A program made the position numbers and the translations under genes. This document shows positions 32,183-40,640 of a stretch of DNA of 43,271 nt, in pieces; positions within the stretch are counted from its first letter, which is position 1; the number at the start of each line of letters is the position of its first letter. A model generated the notes under the pieces. The model was not told the origin of the DNA and did not search any database. It saw only the letters and a list, made by a program, of their open reading frames with translations. Location: contig NZ_JAPFEA010000060.1 in the NCBI RefSeq assembly GCF_026169115.1, positions 1 through 43,271 of the forward strand, in the 5' to 3' direction. The stretch is from Intestinimonas sp. (GTDB lineage: Bacteria > Bacillota > Clostridia > Oscillospirales > Oscillospiraceae).

Positions 32183-32905
32183 TTATTTCTCAGGCTCCAT
32201 GCCCTCCAGCTCCTCCATTTCGAGGACCTCCTGGGGCACAGGGCCTGCCGCACCGAAGCAGAGCTTCTGGACTTTGCTCTGGAGATGTTTTTTGAAGACG
32301 GCCACTACCTTGCCCACCACAATGGCGGTGATGATGGTCCCCTCCCGGATACCCTCCAAGCGGTGGAAAAAGAGGAAAGAGAGAAGAATGCCGACGGCTA
32401 CGGCGGTGCAGTCCACCACGACCTTCACACTGTGGAAGGGCTTGCCCACCTTTTTGGCGATGGAAAGGGTGAGTCCCTCCATAGGCATGGGGACCAGATC
32501 CACCTCAATATAGAGGAAAACGCCCAGCGCCACCACCACGATGCTGATGGCCAGCATGGCCAGCTGTCCGGCATAGGTAGGCAGAGTGAAGTCTCCCAGC
32601 AGCCACTTGGTGAAATCGGTAAAATAGCCAAAGATGGCCGAAAAGATGATCTGAGTCAGGTTGATGATGCGGAACTCCTTCCGCAGAATAAGAACCTGGA
32701 GCAGGATATAGCTGCCATAGACGAGGATGACACAGGTGCTCAAGGCGGTACCGGAGATCAGGCTGACCACATAGGGCAGGGAGGTCACTGGGGAGACGCC
32801 CAGGTTGGAGTTGACGGCAAAGGCCACGCCCAGAGCCAGGCAGAACAGGCCGATGATATAAATGCCAATGCGGATCGCCCACTGGGCAGGGGTGCTTTTC
32901 TTCAT
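32183..32905 (-). CDS. YczE/YitT-like membrane protein
   Basis: A 240-residue protein with about five to six membrane helices. The segment ALGVAFAVNSNLGVSPVTSL (about 23-42) followed by LPYVVS is the recognisable feature of the YczE/YyaS/YitT (DUF6198-type) proteins. The C-terminal tail (about 205-240) is soluble and acidic. Function is unknown; transport has been suggested for the family. It opens the four-gene minus-strand set that continues with TPR, DUF4037 and DUF4125. The ribosome site GAGGAAG precedes the ATG at 32905. Confidence 0.8.
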   Translation of the reverse strand: MKKSTPAQWAIRIGIYIIGLFCLALGVAFAVNSNLGVSPVTSLPYVVSLISGTALSTCVILVYGSYILLQVLILRKEFRIINLTQIIFSAIFGYFTDFTKWLLGDFTLPTYAGQLAMLAISIVVVALGVFLYIEVDLVPMPMEGLTLSIAKKVGKPFHSVKVVVDCTAVAVGILLSFLFFHRLEGIREGTIITAIVVGKVVAVFKKHLQSKVQKLCFGAAGPVPQEVLEMEELEGMEPEK

Positions 32906-32983
32906 GAACTCGCTTCCTCTCTTCTTTCCTCATTTGTCCGGCGGCAGGACCTTCGGACAGTCCGATGTTCAGGCATATACAGA

Positions 32984-33016
32984 CCAGGGGGAGCGCCGTC
33001 CCGGCGCTCCCCCTGG
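32984..33016. terminator. Hairpin after the acyl-CoA dehydrogenase gene
   Basis: A perfect 15-bp GC-rich stem (CCAGGGGGAGCGCCG and its complement) with loop TCC lies 13 nt after the stop at 33029. The following minus-strand bases (TCTGTATATG) contain only a loose T run, so termination may be partial. Confidence 0.65.
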
Positions 33017-33028
33017 GATCACATCAGA

Positions 33029-34168
33029 TCACTTGAGCATCTGGCCGGAGATCACGATCTGCTGCACCTGAGAGGAACCCTCGTAGATGGAACAGACGCG
33101 GACGTCACGGTAGAGCCGCTCGATCTCGTACTCACGGGAGTAGCCGTAGCCGCCGTGGAGCTGGAGAGACTTGTTGATGATGTCAATGGCGGCCTCAGCG
33201 GCAAAGTACTTGGCCATAGAGGCAGCCTTATCGGCAGGCTGCTTGTTGTCCATGAGCCAGGCGGCGTTGTAAACCAGGCCCCGGGCAGCATTGAGCTTGG
33301 TCTCCATGTCGGCCAGCATAAAGGCGATGGCCTGATGCTTGCACAGGGGCTTGCCGAACTGGACGCGGTTCTTGGTGTGGTTGACGGCCAGTTCAATGGC
33401 CTCGGCAGCCATGCCCAGGCACATGGACGCCACGCCGATGCGGCCCACCGACAGGGTCTTCATGGCGTTGATGAAGCCCAGATCCTTCTCGCCGATCATG
33501 CACTCCTTGGGTACCCGGACGTCCTCCAGGACCACGTCGCTCACCGGCACGCCCCTCTGGCCCATCTTCTCCTCGTGGCGGCCGCAGGAGACCCCGGGCA
33601 GGGACATATCCACCATGAAGCAGGAGATACCCTTAGCGCCCTTCTCCGGGTTGGTCTTTGCGTAAACGATGGTGTACTTGGAGATGGGGGCCATGGTGAT
33701 GAAGCACTTGCGGCCATTGAGGATGTAGAAGTCGCCATCCTCCACCGCACGGGTGGTCATGCTGGCGGCATCCGAGCCGGCGTTGGGCTCAGTGAGACCG
33801 AAGGCGATGTACTCCTCGCCGGAGGCCACGCCGGGCAGATAGCGCTGCTTCTGCTCCTCGGTGCCGGAAATGACGATAGGGGCGGTGGACAGGGAGTTGG
33901 CAGAGGAGATGAACAGGGTAGCGGTGGCGCACTTCTTGGCGATCTCCTCCATGACGCAGACGTAGCTGCGCATGTCCAGGCCCAGGCCGCCGTACGCCTC
34001 GGGGATCTTCAGCCCCAGGAAGCCCAGGTCGGCCATCTGCTTCACCACTTCCTCAGGGAAGTGCTCGTTTTTGTCAATATCAGCGGCGATGGGAGCCAGC
34101 GCCTTTTCGGCGAAGTCGCGGGCCATCTCGCGGATGGACTCATGGTCTTCATTGAAGAAAGGATTCAT
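33029..34168 (-). CDS. Acyl-CoA dehydrogenase
   Basis: A 379-residue flavoprotein of normal family length. Landmarks are the helical N-domain, the FAD/substrate strand GLTEPNAGSDAASMTTRA (about 125-142), RKCFITMAP, the VQFGKPLCKHQAIAF helix, the QLHGGYGYSREYEIERLYRD loop and the catalytic base Glu in SIYEGSSQVQ (about residue 363), the place used by short- and medium-chain enzymes. It would oxidise an acyl-CoA to the 2-enoyl-CoA with electron-transferring flavoprotein as acceptor; etfAB genes are not in the window. It is downstream of a CoA-transferase in a two-gene unit, with a 73-nt gap and AGGAGG before its ATG. Confidence 0.9.
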   Translation of the reverse strand: MNPFFNEDHESIREMARDFAEKALAPIAADIDKNEHFPEEVVKQMADLGFLGLKIPEAYGGLGLDMRSYVCVMEEIAKKCATATLFISSANSLSTAPIVISGTEEQKQRYLPGVASGEEYIAFGLTEPNAGSDAASMTTRAVEDGDFYILNGRKCFITMAPISKYTIVYAKTNPEKGAKGISCFMVDMSLPGVSCGRHEEKMGQRGVPVSDVVLEDVRVPKECMIGEKDLGFINAMKTLSVGRIGVASMCLGMAAEAIELAVNHTKNRVQFGKPLCKHQAIAFMLADMETKLNAARGLVYNAAWLMDNKQPADKAASMAKYFAAEAAIDIINKSLQLHGGYGYSREYEIERLYRDVRVCSIYEGSSQVQQIVISGQMLK

Positions 34169-34241
34169 GTTCAGTTCCTCCTAATCATTTAATATCCCAA
34201 TCCACTGGGATCATGTCTCTATTGGGCGTTTGCTCTGGTTT

Positions 34242-35870
34242 TTAATGCTCCAGGACCTGTGCCAAGCCGCCCCAGGTCTCCTGGAAGATCCCGGCGTCCA
34301 TCGTCTTGAGGTCAGGGGAGATCTCGGGCACGAAGTCCATATGGGCCAGCACATCCTGCTCCAGGTCGATGCCGGGGGCGATCTCAATGAGGGTCATCTT
34401 CCCGTTGATAAGCTGGAAGACACACCGCTCAGTGACATAAAGAATGGTCTGATCGGGCCGGGCGTACTTGCCGGAGAAGGTGATTTGCTCCACCTCTTTG
34501 ATGAACTTCTTCGCCTTGCCTTCCTCCACGATGACCAGCTTCCCATCCTCAACCTTGATTTTGCTCTTGGCCATGAAGTTGCCGCAGAAGACGACCTTCT
34601 TGGCGCTCTGGGTGATGTTGATGAAGCCGCCGGGACCAGTGAGCCGGGTGCCGAACTTGGAGACGTTCAGGTTGCCGGCCTCGTCGGCCTGAGCCAGACC
34701 CAGTACGGTGATGTCCAGTCCACCGCCATCGATCATATCGAACATGTCGTTGTGAAGCATGGTACACTGGGCGTTGTAGCTGCTGCCGAAGTTCGGCAGC
34801 GCGGCAGGGACGCCGCCCACAGCGCCGGTCTCGGCGGTGAGGGTGATGGCGTCTACAAATCCCTCCTCGGCTACGACGGAGGCCACGTCGGCGGGGATGC
34901 CTACTCCCAGATTGGTGACGCTGCCCACCTTGAGCTCCATGGCACAGCGGCGGCAGATGACCTTCCGGTCACCGAGGGGCAGCTTGGGCAGAGCGTCCAC
35001 CGGCTTGCGGACCTGGCCGGAGAAAGCAGGCTCAAAATAGACGCCCTCGGCCTGCCAGCAGGCCATGGGATCGGTGGCCTGGACGACATAGTCTACCAGG
35101 ATACCGGGGATCTTCACATCGTGGGGATTCATGGTCCCGGATTTGGTGACGTACTCCACCTGGACAATGACGATGCCGCCGCTGTTTTTGGCGGCCATGG
35201 CCACGGCCAGTCCCTCATTGAGCACACTCTCGTGCTCAAAGGTGATGTTTCCGTTCTCATCGGCAGTGGTGCCCCGGAGCAGCGCCACATGGACGGGGAA
35301 GCTCTTGTAGAAGAGGTACTCCTCGCCCTGGAACTCCACCAGCTCCACCAGCTCGTCAGTGGTGGCGGAATTCATCTTGCCGCCCTCAAGCCGAGGATCT
35401 ACAAAGGTGCCCAGACCCACCTTCGTCAGCAGGCCGGGACGTCCGGCGGCGATCTCCCGCCAGAGGTTGACGATGACACCCTGGGGCAGGCAGTGACACT
35501 GGATCTTGTTCTGCCTGACCAGCTCGTTGAGAGAGAAGGCGGAACCAATATGGGCGCCGGACCAGCGGGTGATAAGACCTTCGCCGGCTTCACCGAACCG
35601 AGTCACACCACGGCTGCCATGCTCGGTATCGGGGCCATCAGGACGGCGGTTCTTATCCCAGCCGTTGAACTGGTTACCATAGCCCCAGTCGCCCATGGCG
35701 CTGCCCTGCTTCAGGTTCAGGTCCCGTGGATGGCCTGTCTCCTTGAAGCTGTCCCGGATGGCACAGGCCACCTCCTCGGGCCAGCCGGAAAGCCCCATGC
35801 CGGCCAGACCCACTGTCGCCCCGTCGGGGATCAGTTTTGCCGCTTCCTGCGCAGTAATGAACTTTGCCAT
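34242..35870 (-). CDS. Family I acyl-CoA:acetate/3-ketoacid CoA-transferase (YdiF/Pct type)
   Basis: A 542-residue single-chain CoA-transferase containing both halves. The N-half has ITAQEAAKLIPDGATVGLAG (5-24); the C-half carries the catalytic E347 in ITLTAETGAVGGVPA and the GLDITVLGLAQADEAGNLN block. Enzymes such as propionate CoA-transferase form a gamma-glutamyl-CoA thioester at this Glu and exchange CoA between acetate and other acids. Here it would charge an acid for the acyl-CoA dehydrogenase downstream, or recover CoA from a product as acetyl-CoA. Its promoter (35925-35953) carries TGAAC-type dyads next to a divergent tetR gene. Confidence 0.9.
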   Translation of the reverse strand: MAKFITAQEAAKLIPDGATVGLAGMGLSGWPEEVACAIRDSFKETGHPRDLNLKQGSAMGDWGYGNQFNGWDKNRRPDGPDTEHGSRGVTRFGEAGEGLITRWSGAHIGSAFSLNELVRQNKIQCHCLPQGVIVNLWREIAAGRPGLLTKVGLGTFVDPRLEGGKMNSATTDELVELVEFQGEEYLFYKSFPVHVALLRGTTADENGNITFEHESVLNEGLAVAMAAKNSGGIVIVQVEYVTKSGTMNPHDVKIPGILVDYVVQATDPMACWQAEGVYFEPAFSGQVRKPVDALPKLPLGDRKVICRRCAMELKVGSVTNLGVGIPADVASVVAEEGFVDAITLTAETGAVGGVPAALPNFGSSYNAQCTMLHNDMFDMIDGGGLDITVLGLAQADEAGNLNVSKFGTRLTGPGGFINITQSAKKVVFCGNFMAKSKIKVEDGKLVIVEEGKAKKFIKEVEQITFSGKYARPDQTILYVTERCVFQLINGKMTLIEIAPGIDLEQDVLAHMDFVPEISPDLKTMDAGIFQETWGGLAQVLEH

Positions 35871-35894
35871 ACTTTTACCTCCCGGTTTATGTAA

Positions 35895-35919
35895 TGAACT
35901 CGTTCACTGAATATGTTCA
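35895..35919. promoter_or_regulatory. Tandem TetR-type operator
   Basis: Two 12-nt dyads, TGAACTCGTTCA (35895-35906) and TGAATATGTTCA (35908-35919), are 13 nt apart, a little over one helical turn. They lie immediately downstream of the minus-strand -10 of the CoA-transferase gene, where bound repressor would block polymerase. Ownership by the adjacent TetR gene is inferred. Confidence 0.65.
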
Positions 35920-35924
35920 CACCA

Positions 35925-35953
35925 AGTGTATCACCGCTCGTCACATCCGTCAA
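35925..35953 (-). promoter_or_regulatory. Promoter of the CoA-transferase operon
   Basis: On the minus strand TTGACG (35953-35948), a 17-nt spacer and TACACT (35930-35925). The transcript would start near 35918, within the operator. Confidence 0.7.
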
Positions 35954-35963
35954 TAGTGCAGGG

Positions 35964-35975
35964 TGAATCTGTTCA
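35964..35975. promoter_or_regulatory. Third TetR-type dyad
   Basis: TGAATCTGTTCA differs by one base from the dyad at 35908-35919. It lies just upstream of the -35 of the CoA-transferase promoter and about 65 nt upstream of the tetR promoter, so one repressor could control both directions. Confidence 0.55.
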
Positions 35976-36038
35976 TTTTTGTGCACTTCAGCCATTTTCA
36001 TGGGTCGGATATTGTGCGTCCGTGCTGAATCGCGGCGC

Positions 36039-36067
36039 TTGCAGTGTTTCCATTTTTCCGGTATAAT
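36039..36067 (+). promoter_or_regulatory. Promoter of the tetR gene
   Basis: TTGCAG (36039-36044), a 17-nt spacer and a perfect TATAAT (36062-36067); the ATG is 40 nt downstream. Confidence 0.75.
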
Positions 36068-36106
36068 CCATAGTAGCAGAAATATTGGGGAACTGAGGTG
36101 AGCCGC

Positions 36107-36721
36107 ATGGATGCGGAAAACAAAAGCAAGCGCCAGCTCCAGGCAGAGCAGACAAAGGACAATCTTTTTATTGCCGCCGTTGAACTCCTGACAGAGAAGG
36201 ACTTTGACGACATCACCATCCGAGATATCGTGGCCCGGGCCCAGGTGTCCATCGGCACATTTTATAACTACTATTCCACCAAGATGGAGGTCTTTTACGA
36301 GACCTACCGCATCGCCGACCACTACTTCACCGAGACGGTGGCCCCTCTGCTCTCCCAGGGGACAGTACTGGAGCGGATCATGGCCTTCTTTGATTACTAC
36401 GCCCACTATTCCAGCGACCTCACTGACATGCGGATGACCAAGCTGCTCTACAATCCGGACAACACCTTCTTCAGCCGGGACCCCCATCAGGGCATGGTGG
36501 GGGTGCTGATCGGCATCCTCCAGCAGGGGCTGGATGAGGGTGCCTTGTCAAGTGACGACAGTGCCGAGGAGATCGCTGAGTATCTTATGATCGCCACCCG
36601 TGGCCTGGTTTACAACTGGTGTACCTGCAACGGCTCCTATGACCTGGCCACTGCCACCCGGAAATTTGTCCGGCGGCTGCTGGCCTGCTATCTGCCAGAT
36701 GATGCACGGCCCAATGAATAA
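36107..36721 (+). CDS. TetR-family regulator
   Basis: A 204-residue protein. The N-terminal helix-turn-helix spans about 10-60 (AEQTKDNLFIAAVELLTEKD and FDDITIRDIVARAQVSIGTF followed by YNYYSTKMEVFYETY), the classic TetR pattern. The C-terminal ligand domain is helical with no recognisable subfamily. The ATG at 36107 is preferred to the GTG at 36098, since GAGGTGA then stands at 5 nt. Divergent placement from the CoA-transferase/acyl-CoA dehydrogenase genes and the three dyads between them suggest a repressor that responds to an acyl-CoA, in the manner of FadR-like TetR proteins; a similar dyad at 40624 extends this to the glycyl radical enzyme gene. Confidence 0.9.
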   Translation: MDAENKSKRQLQAEQTKDNLFIAAVELLTEKDFDDITIRDIVARAQVSIGTFYNYYSTKMEVFYETYRIADHYFTETVAPLLSQGTVLERIMAFFDYYAHYSSDLTDMRMTKLLYNPDNTFFSRDPHQGMVGVLIGILQQGLDEGALSSDDSAEEIAEYLMIATRGLVYNWCTCNGSYDLATATRKFVRRLLACYLPDDARPNE

Positions 36722-36726
36722 GGACA

Positions 36727-36768
36727 GAAAATGTCCCCGGAGACCATATGGTCTCCGGGGACATTTTC
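36727..36768. terminator. 42-nt perfect palindrome, bidirectional terminator
   Basis: The sequence from 36727 to 36768 is identical to its own reverse complement (GAAAATGTCCCCGGAGACCAT and complement, no loop). The U-rich flank on either strand (ACATTTTC) lets it end both tetR and the MatC-like gene. Confidence 0.8.
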
Positions 36769-36793
36769 ACTTTCGGCTCGACATCGTGCCCTT

Positions 36794-38095
36794 TTACACT
36801 CCGAAGAAGCTGAAGAGTCCCAGTGTGGCTGCGACAATCGTGATAACGGGCACGACAAGGGCCACGACAATCATCTTATTGGACAGCAGTTCCTTCTGGT
36901 CCTCATAGGGGTTGGCAGCAATACACACGGCACCGCCCGTAGAGAAGGGAGAGCAGGCAGTCGCCAGACCGCCGAAGAAGATACAGGTGTAAAGCATGAT
37001 GGGGTTCAGGCTCAGGCTGGCGGCCAGTGTGGGTACCATGGGGTACATCAGCGGCATGACGGTGGAGGTAGAACTGGAGAAGAAACTCAGGAAGGCCGCA
37101 AAGAAGATGACCGCCGCAGGCACCAGGAAAGCGGGGATGGACTCAGCCAGAACGCCGGAGATGAACTCCACCAGACCAGCCGCAGCAGCCACCTTGATGA
37201 GGGAGTACACACCCACAATCATAACGATGGTGCTAATGGGAATCTTGCGGATGACGGTCTTTTCATCGCCTAGCTTCAGCACGGCACAGGCAATGGCGCC
37301 CAACATCATGATGACCTGAGGCTGGCAGATCTGATTGAGGGTGGAGAGGAACGGCACACCGGGAATCCACGTATTGAGAATAGGAGGCACCACCATGAGG
37401 AAGAAAGCCAGCAGCAGCAGGACCACCGTCTTCTTCTGGACGGGATCAAAGGCGGGGGGCTTCTGCCCCATAGAGACCTTGGATGCCTTGTGCCCCTTTA
37501 GCGCAAAGTAGAAGATCACAATGACCAGGATGGTGATGATGCAGCAGTTAAACCAGATCTTCAGGGACCAGTCCATGGTGGTGATCTCGTCGATACCATT
37601 GGCAATAATCAGGTTCTTGGAGATGGTACCACCGTAGCCGTTGTAGGGGTTGTTGGAACCCACTAGATTGCCAAAGGTGATGGCCACAGCCGTAAGGACG
37701 GGATTGACGCCTGCGGTGGCGGCCATGACGAAAGCGAATGGACCCACAATGGCGGGCGTAGAGGCGCCGGCGCCCAGGCCTCCCACGATGGCCGAGACGG
37801 CGGCCACGGCGAAGGGGACTAGCTTGGCGTTACCGCCCATAGCGTGGAGGAGCTTCTGGCCCAGCACATTCATAGTGCCGTTTTCTGTTGCGTAGTTAAA
37901 GAAGAGCGCAATGGACAGCAGATAGAACACGATGGTGGTGGGCCAGAAGGCAATGACCTCCGATGCCTTCATCCCCATCACGCAGATGCCAATGAGGAAG
38001 GCAAAACCGATGGCGATGATACCCGTATTGAACTTGAATTTCCAGCCCAGGAAGATCGAGATGATGATGGCTGCGATGCAAAGCCACAATGCCAT
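36794..38095 (-). CDS. MatC-like dicarboxylate carrier
   Basis: A 433-residue membrane protein with about 11-12 helices. The N-terminal half recalls the MatC (malonate carrier) family: WKFKFNTGIIAIGFAFLIGI, ALFFNYATENGTMNVLGQKL, and a VGGLGAGASTPAIVGPFAFV segment (about 108-127). The C-half has AAFLSFFSSSTSTVMPLMYP and GGLATACSPFSTGGAVCIAA, an ion-transporter-superfamily arrangement. A dicarboxylate such as malonate is the family precedent; the true cargo is unknown. It lies 65 nt downstream of the glycyl radical enzyme gene on the same strand, so it probably imports that enzyme's substrate. Confidence 0.75.
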   Translation of the reverse strand: MALWLCIAAIIISIFLGWKFKFNTGIIAIGFAFLIGICVMGMKASEVIAFWPTTIVFYLLSIALFFNYATENGTMNVLGQKLLHAMGGNAKLVPFAVAAVSAIVGGLGAGASTPAIVGPFAFVMAATAGVNPVLTAVAITFGNLVGSNNPYNGYGGTISKNLIIANGIDEITTMDWSLKIWFNCCIITILVIVIFYFALKGHKASKVSMGQKPPAFDPVQKKTVVLLLLAFFLMVVPPILNTWIPGVPFLSTLNQICQPQVIMMLGAIACAVLKLGDEKTVIRKIPISTIVMIVGVYSLIKVAAAAGLVEFISGVLAESIPAFLVPAAVIFFAAFLSFFSSSTSTVMPLMYPMVPTLAASLSLNPIMLYTCIFFGGLATACSPFSTGGAVCIAANPYEDQKELLSNKMIVVALVVPVITIVAATLGLFSFFGV

Positions 38096-38160
38096 ATTCC
38101 GTTACCTCTCTTTCTTTTCTCGTGGCCAAACCCGGCACTCGGGCCCGGCGCGATCCACGT

Positions 38161-40572
38161 TTACAGATTCTGGGACGTCCGCTCGATGACTTCGTTCTGG
38201 ATAGACTCAGGCAGGCGGGTGAAGTAGGCGCTGTATCCAGCCACACGGACCACTAGCTCGGGGTGCTCCTCGGGGTGGACCTTGGCGTCCTCCATTTCGG
38301 CCCGGTCCACAATATTGAACTGGACATGCTTGCCGCCGTGGGTGAGATAGGTCTTAATCATGGCGCCCAGCTTATGCAGGTCCTCCTCGGTCTTCATGTT
38401 GGAGGGGTGAAACTTCATGTTCATCAGGGTACCCTGATAGGGGTCTTGGTTGACCTCCATGGCGCTGCGGAAGACGGCCAGCGGGCCGCACACATCCTGG
38501 CCGTGATCGGGGGAGAGGGAGGCGTCAGCCAGGATCTCGCCGCCCTTCCGGCCATCGGCGGTAGCGCCGGTGACCGCGCCGCCGGGCTGGTGGGCGGAGA
38601 TGGAGATGGCGTTGGGCTTGAGGCTGTCTCCGTAGGCGCTGGGCAGGCTCATGCAGGTGTCGGCGTAAAGCTGGTAGACCTCAGCCACCAGGTCGTCCAC
38701 CTCCTTGATGGCGTTGCCATACTTGGGCACAGCTTTGAAGTCCTTCTGCATGTCCTCGTGGCCCACCCAATCGGCGTCCAGAGCCTCCAGGAGCTGCGCC
38801 ATGGTGTACTTCTTCTCATCGAAGACCAGCTTCTTGATGGCATAGAGGGCATTGCCGGCGTTGACGCCGCCCACGGCCCCCATACAGGAGCCGTTTTCAA
38901 ACTTGAAGCGGCGGGAAAACATATCCTTGCCCTCTTTGACGCCGTCCTTCATGAGGGCGGAGCGGAAGACATCGGGGAAGAGCTCCTTCTCGGCGATCAT
39001 CTCCACGTTGATGCGCTCGTTGCCCATGCTCATGAGGTAGCGGATCTCATCATAAACAGCGGCCTTGAAGGTCTCAAAGTCGGTCATCCCGGTCACGTCG
39101 CCCAGGGGCTTTCCCACCATCTCGTTGGTGTAGCGGCAGAAGCCGTTGTGCATGGCGATGTCCATGGCCTGGGGAATGATGAAGAACACCACCACCTGGG
39201 TGCGGGTGATGGCCGGCACGTTGCCGTCCACGCAGCCGGTGCAGCACCAGTCCCGGGCCTCCTCCACGGTGAGTCGGTTGGTCTCCCGCTGAGCAGTAAA
39301 GAAGTTGATGTAGGACTGGTCGGAGACGAAGGCCGGCATACCGATGCCGCTCTTGACACACTCCAGTGCCTTGAGCATCAGCTTCTCCGGTGTGCCCTCG
39401 TGGACCCGGACGGTAACGGTGTGGTGGGGGAGATGGGTCTCTTTCGCCGCCTCCAGCAGTAGATAGCTCAGTTCGTTGGTCGCGTCGGAGCCGTCGGCCT
39501 TCTGCCCGCCAATGGTCCAGTTATACCACTTGGCCATGCCGGCGTTCTTGGCCCGGTTGGCCTTGCCGGAGACCCGATTGATCTTCATGACCTTGCAGCG
39601 CATGATCTCCAGCAACTCCAGCACCTCGTCGTCGGTGATGACGCCAGACTCGATGTCCTTCTTGTAGAAGGGGTACATGTACTGGTCGAAGCGACCGGCG
39701 GTGGAGGTAGGAGAGGGGCAGACCATGAGGAAGGTGAACCAGAAGGACTGCATGGCCTCCCGGAAGGTCTCGGCGGGCTCATAGGGCACTTTGCGGCAGA
39801 TGCGGGCCATCTCCAGCAGCTCGGCCTTCCGTGTGGGATCGGTCTCCTCCTGAGCCATCTGCTCGGCCAGGTCGGCGTAGCGGCCCGCAAAGCGAACCCA
39901 CGCCTCGAAGACGATGACCACGCCCTCCCAATAGTTGCGCTTTTCGATGGCGTCAGCCGAGTCATAGCGCAGCTCCTTCAGACACTCCTTGGCCTCCTCG
40001 ATGACGCTCCGGGCGCCCTCGTTGAGGATCTTGGCGAAGTCCACACATACCAGGGAGAAGCCGGGGCCCAGGCCATAGCCGCTCATGGCGAAGCCGCCGC
40101 CAGAGCCGCCCTTCTTGTCCTTCCAGGGGGGCAGGATAGCCCCCGACTTCATAAAGGGCCAGAGCCGTTCATTCTCGCCCAGACTCTTGCCCATGGCCTC
40201 CACCAGGTTGGTGTTCAGGGCGTTGCCGGCGAAGCGCTCGTTGAGCCGGTAGAGCTCCTCCTCGTCCTCGGGGCTGATGTCGTAGATCTCACTTTTGAGG
40301 GATTCCACCTCGTCCTTGGTCCACACGCCGTACTCATACTGCATCTCCAGGCCGAAGGGCTTGCTGGCGCCGGAGCCGCACAGCAGGTCGTCGGGCTCAA
40401 TGAAGATGGTGATGTTATCCAGCACATGGGCGTGGAGCTTGGAGCGCCGCAGGAGCATGGGCTCGCCCACGGTCATGTCCAGGGATTCGTTGGCCAGCCG
40501 GAACTGCTCCACGCACAGCGGGTATTTATTGACCCGCAGGCTCTCCTTCATACGCTTGACTCGCTCTGTCAT
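38161..40572 (-). CDS. Glycyl radical enzyme of unassigned substrate
   Basis: An 803-residue pyruvate-formate-lyase-like enzyme. The C-terminal radical loop is complete (VVRVAGYSAYFTRL, Gly779) and other family blocks are present: GRFDQYMYPFY (about 293-303), SGIGMPAFVSDQSYINFF (408-425) and KPNAISISAHQPGGAVTGAT. The thiyl loop reads DWCCTGCVDGN (441-451), with C443, C444 and C447. It is not the GCVE of diol dehydratase, CutC, IslA or hydroxyproline dehydratase, because an Asp (D449) replaces Glu; nor is it the plain CC of PFL. The reaction is therefore open: elimination, decarboxylation or C-C bond formation. No activating radical-SAM enzyme is in the window. The ATG has AAGGAGA 7 nt upstream. 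Confidence 0.88.
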   Translation of the reverse strand: MTERVKRMKESLRVNKYPLCVEQFRLANESLDMTVGEPMLLRRSKLHAHVLDNITIFIEPDDLLCGSGASKPFGLEMQYEYGVWTKDEVESLKSEIYDISPEDEEELYRLNERFAGNALNTNLVEAMGKSLGENERLWPFMKSGAILPPWKDKKGGSGGGFAMSGYGLGPGFSLVCVDFAKILNEGARSVIEEAKECLKELRYDSADAIEKRNYWEGVVIVFEAWVRFAGRYADLAEQMAQEETDPTRKAELLEMARICRKVPYEPAETFREAMQSFWFTFLMVCPSPTSTAGRFDQYMYPFYKKDIESGVITDDEVLELLEIMRCKVMKINRVSGKANRAKNAGMAKWYNWTIGGQKADGSDATNELSYLLLEAAKETHLPHHTVTVRVHEGTPEKLMLKALECVKSGIGMPAFVSDQSYINFFTAQRETNRLTVEEARDWCCTGCVDGNVPAITRTQVVVFFIIPQAMDIAMHNGFCRYTNEMVGKPLGDVTGMTDFETFKAAVYDEIRYLMSMGNERINVEMIAEKELFPDVFRSALMKDGVKEGKDMFSRRFKFENGSCMGAVGGVNAGNALYAIKKLVFDEKKYTMAQLLEALDADWVGHEDMQKDFKAVPKYGNAIKEVDDLVAEVYQLYADTCMSLPSAYGDSLKPNAISISAHQPGGAVTGATADGRKGGEILADASLSPDHGQDVCGPLAVFRSAMEVNQDPYQGTLMNMKFHPSNMKTEEDLHKLGAMIKTYLTHGGKHVQFNIVDRAEMEDAKVHPEEHPELVVRVAGYSAYFTRLPESIQNEVIERTSQNL

Positions 40573-40623
40573 GGCTCTGTCTCCTTCCCCGCCAGAGTTC
40601 CTCTGGCGGCCGCAGTGATGTAT

Positions 40624-40635
40624 CGAACAAGTTCA
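40624..40635. promoter_or_regulatory. TetR-type dyad at the glycyl radical enzyme promoter
   Basis: CGAACAAGTTCA matches the TGAAC-N2-GTTCA sites at 35895-35975 with one change; a further half-site TGAACA starts at 40639. It lies just downstream of the proposed minus-strand -10 (40641-40646), the same geometry as at the CoA-transferase promoter. Confidence 0.5.
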
Positions 40636-40640
40636 CCCTG

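Noticed and set aside
32177..35894. Plus-strand frames of 671 and 554 codons
   Set aside because: They lie antisense to the YczE-like, acyl-CoA dehydrogenase and CoA-transferase genes and show the same shadow composition.
38161..40572. Pyruvate formate-lyase or choline TMA-lyase
   Set aside because: The thiyl loop is CTGCVDGN, not the PFL CCVSP or the GCVE of CutC, and no cut-type neighbours or microcompartment genes are present.
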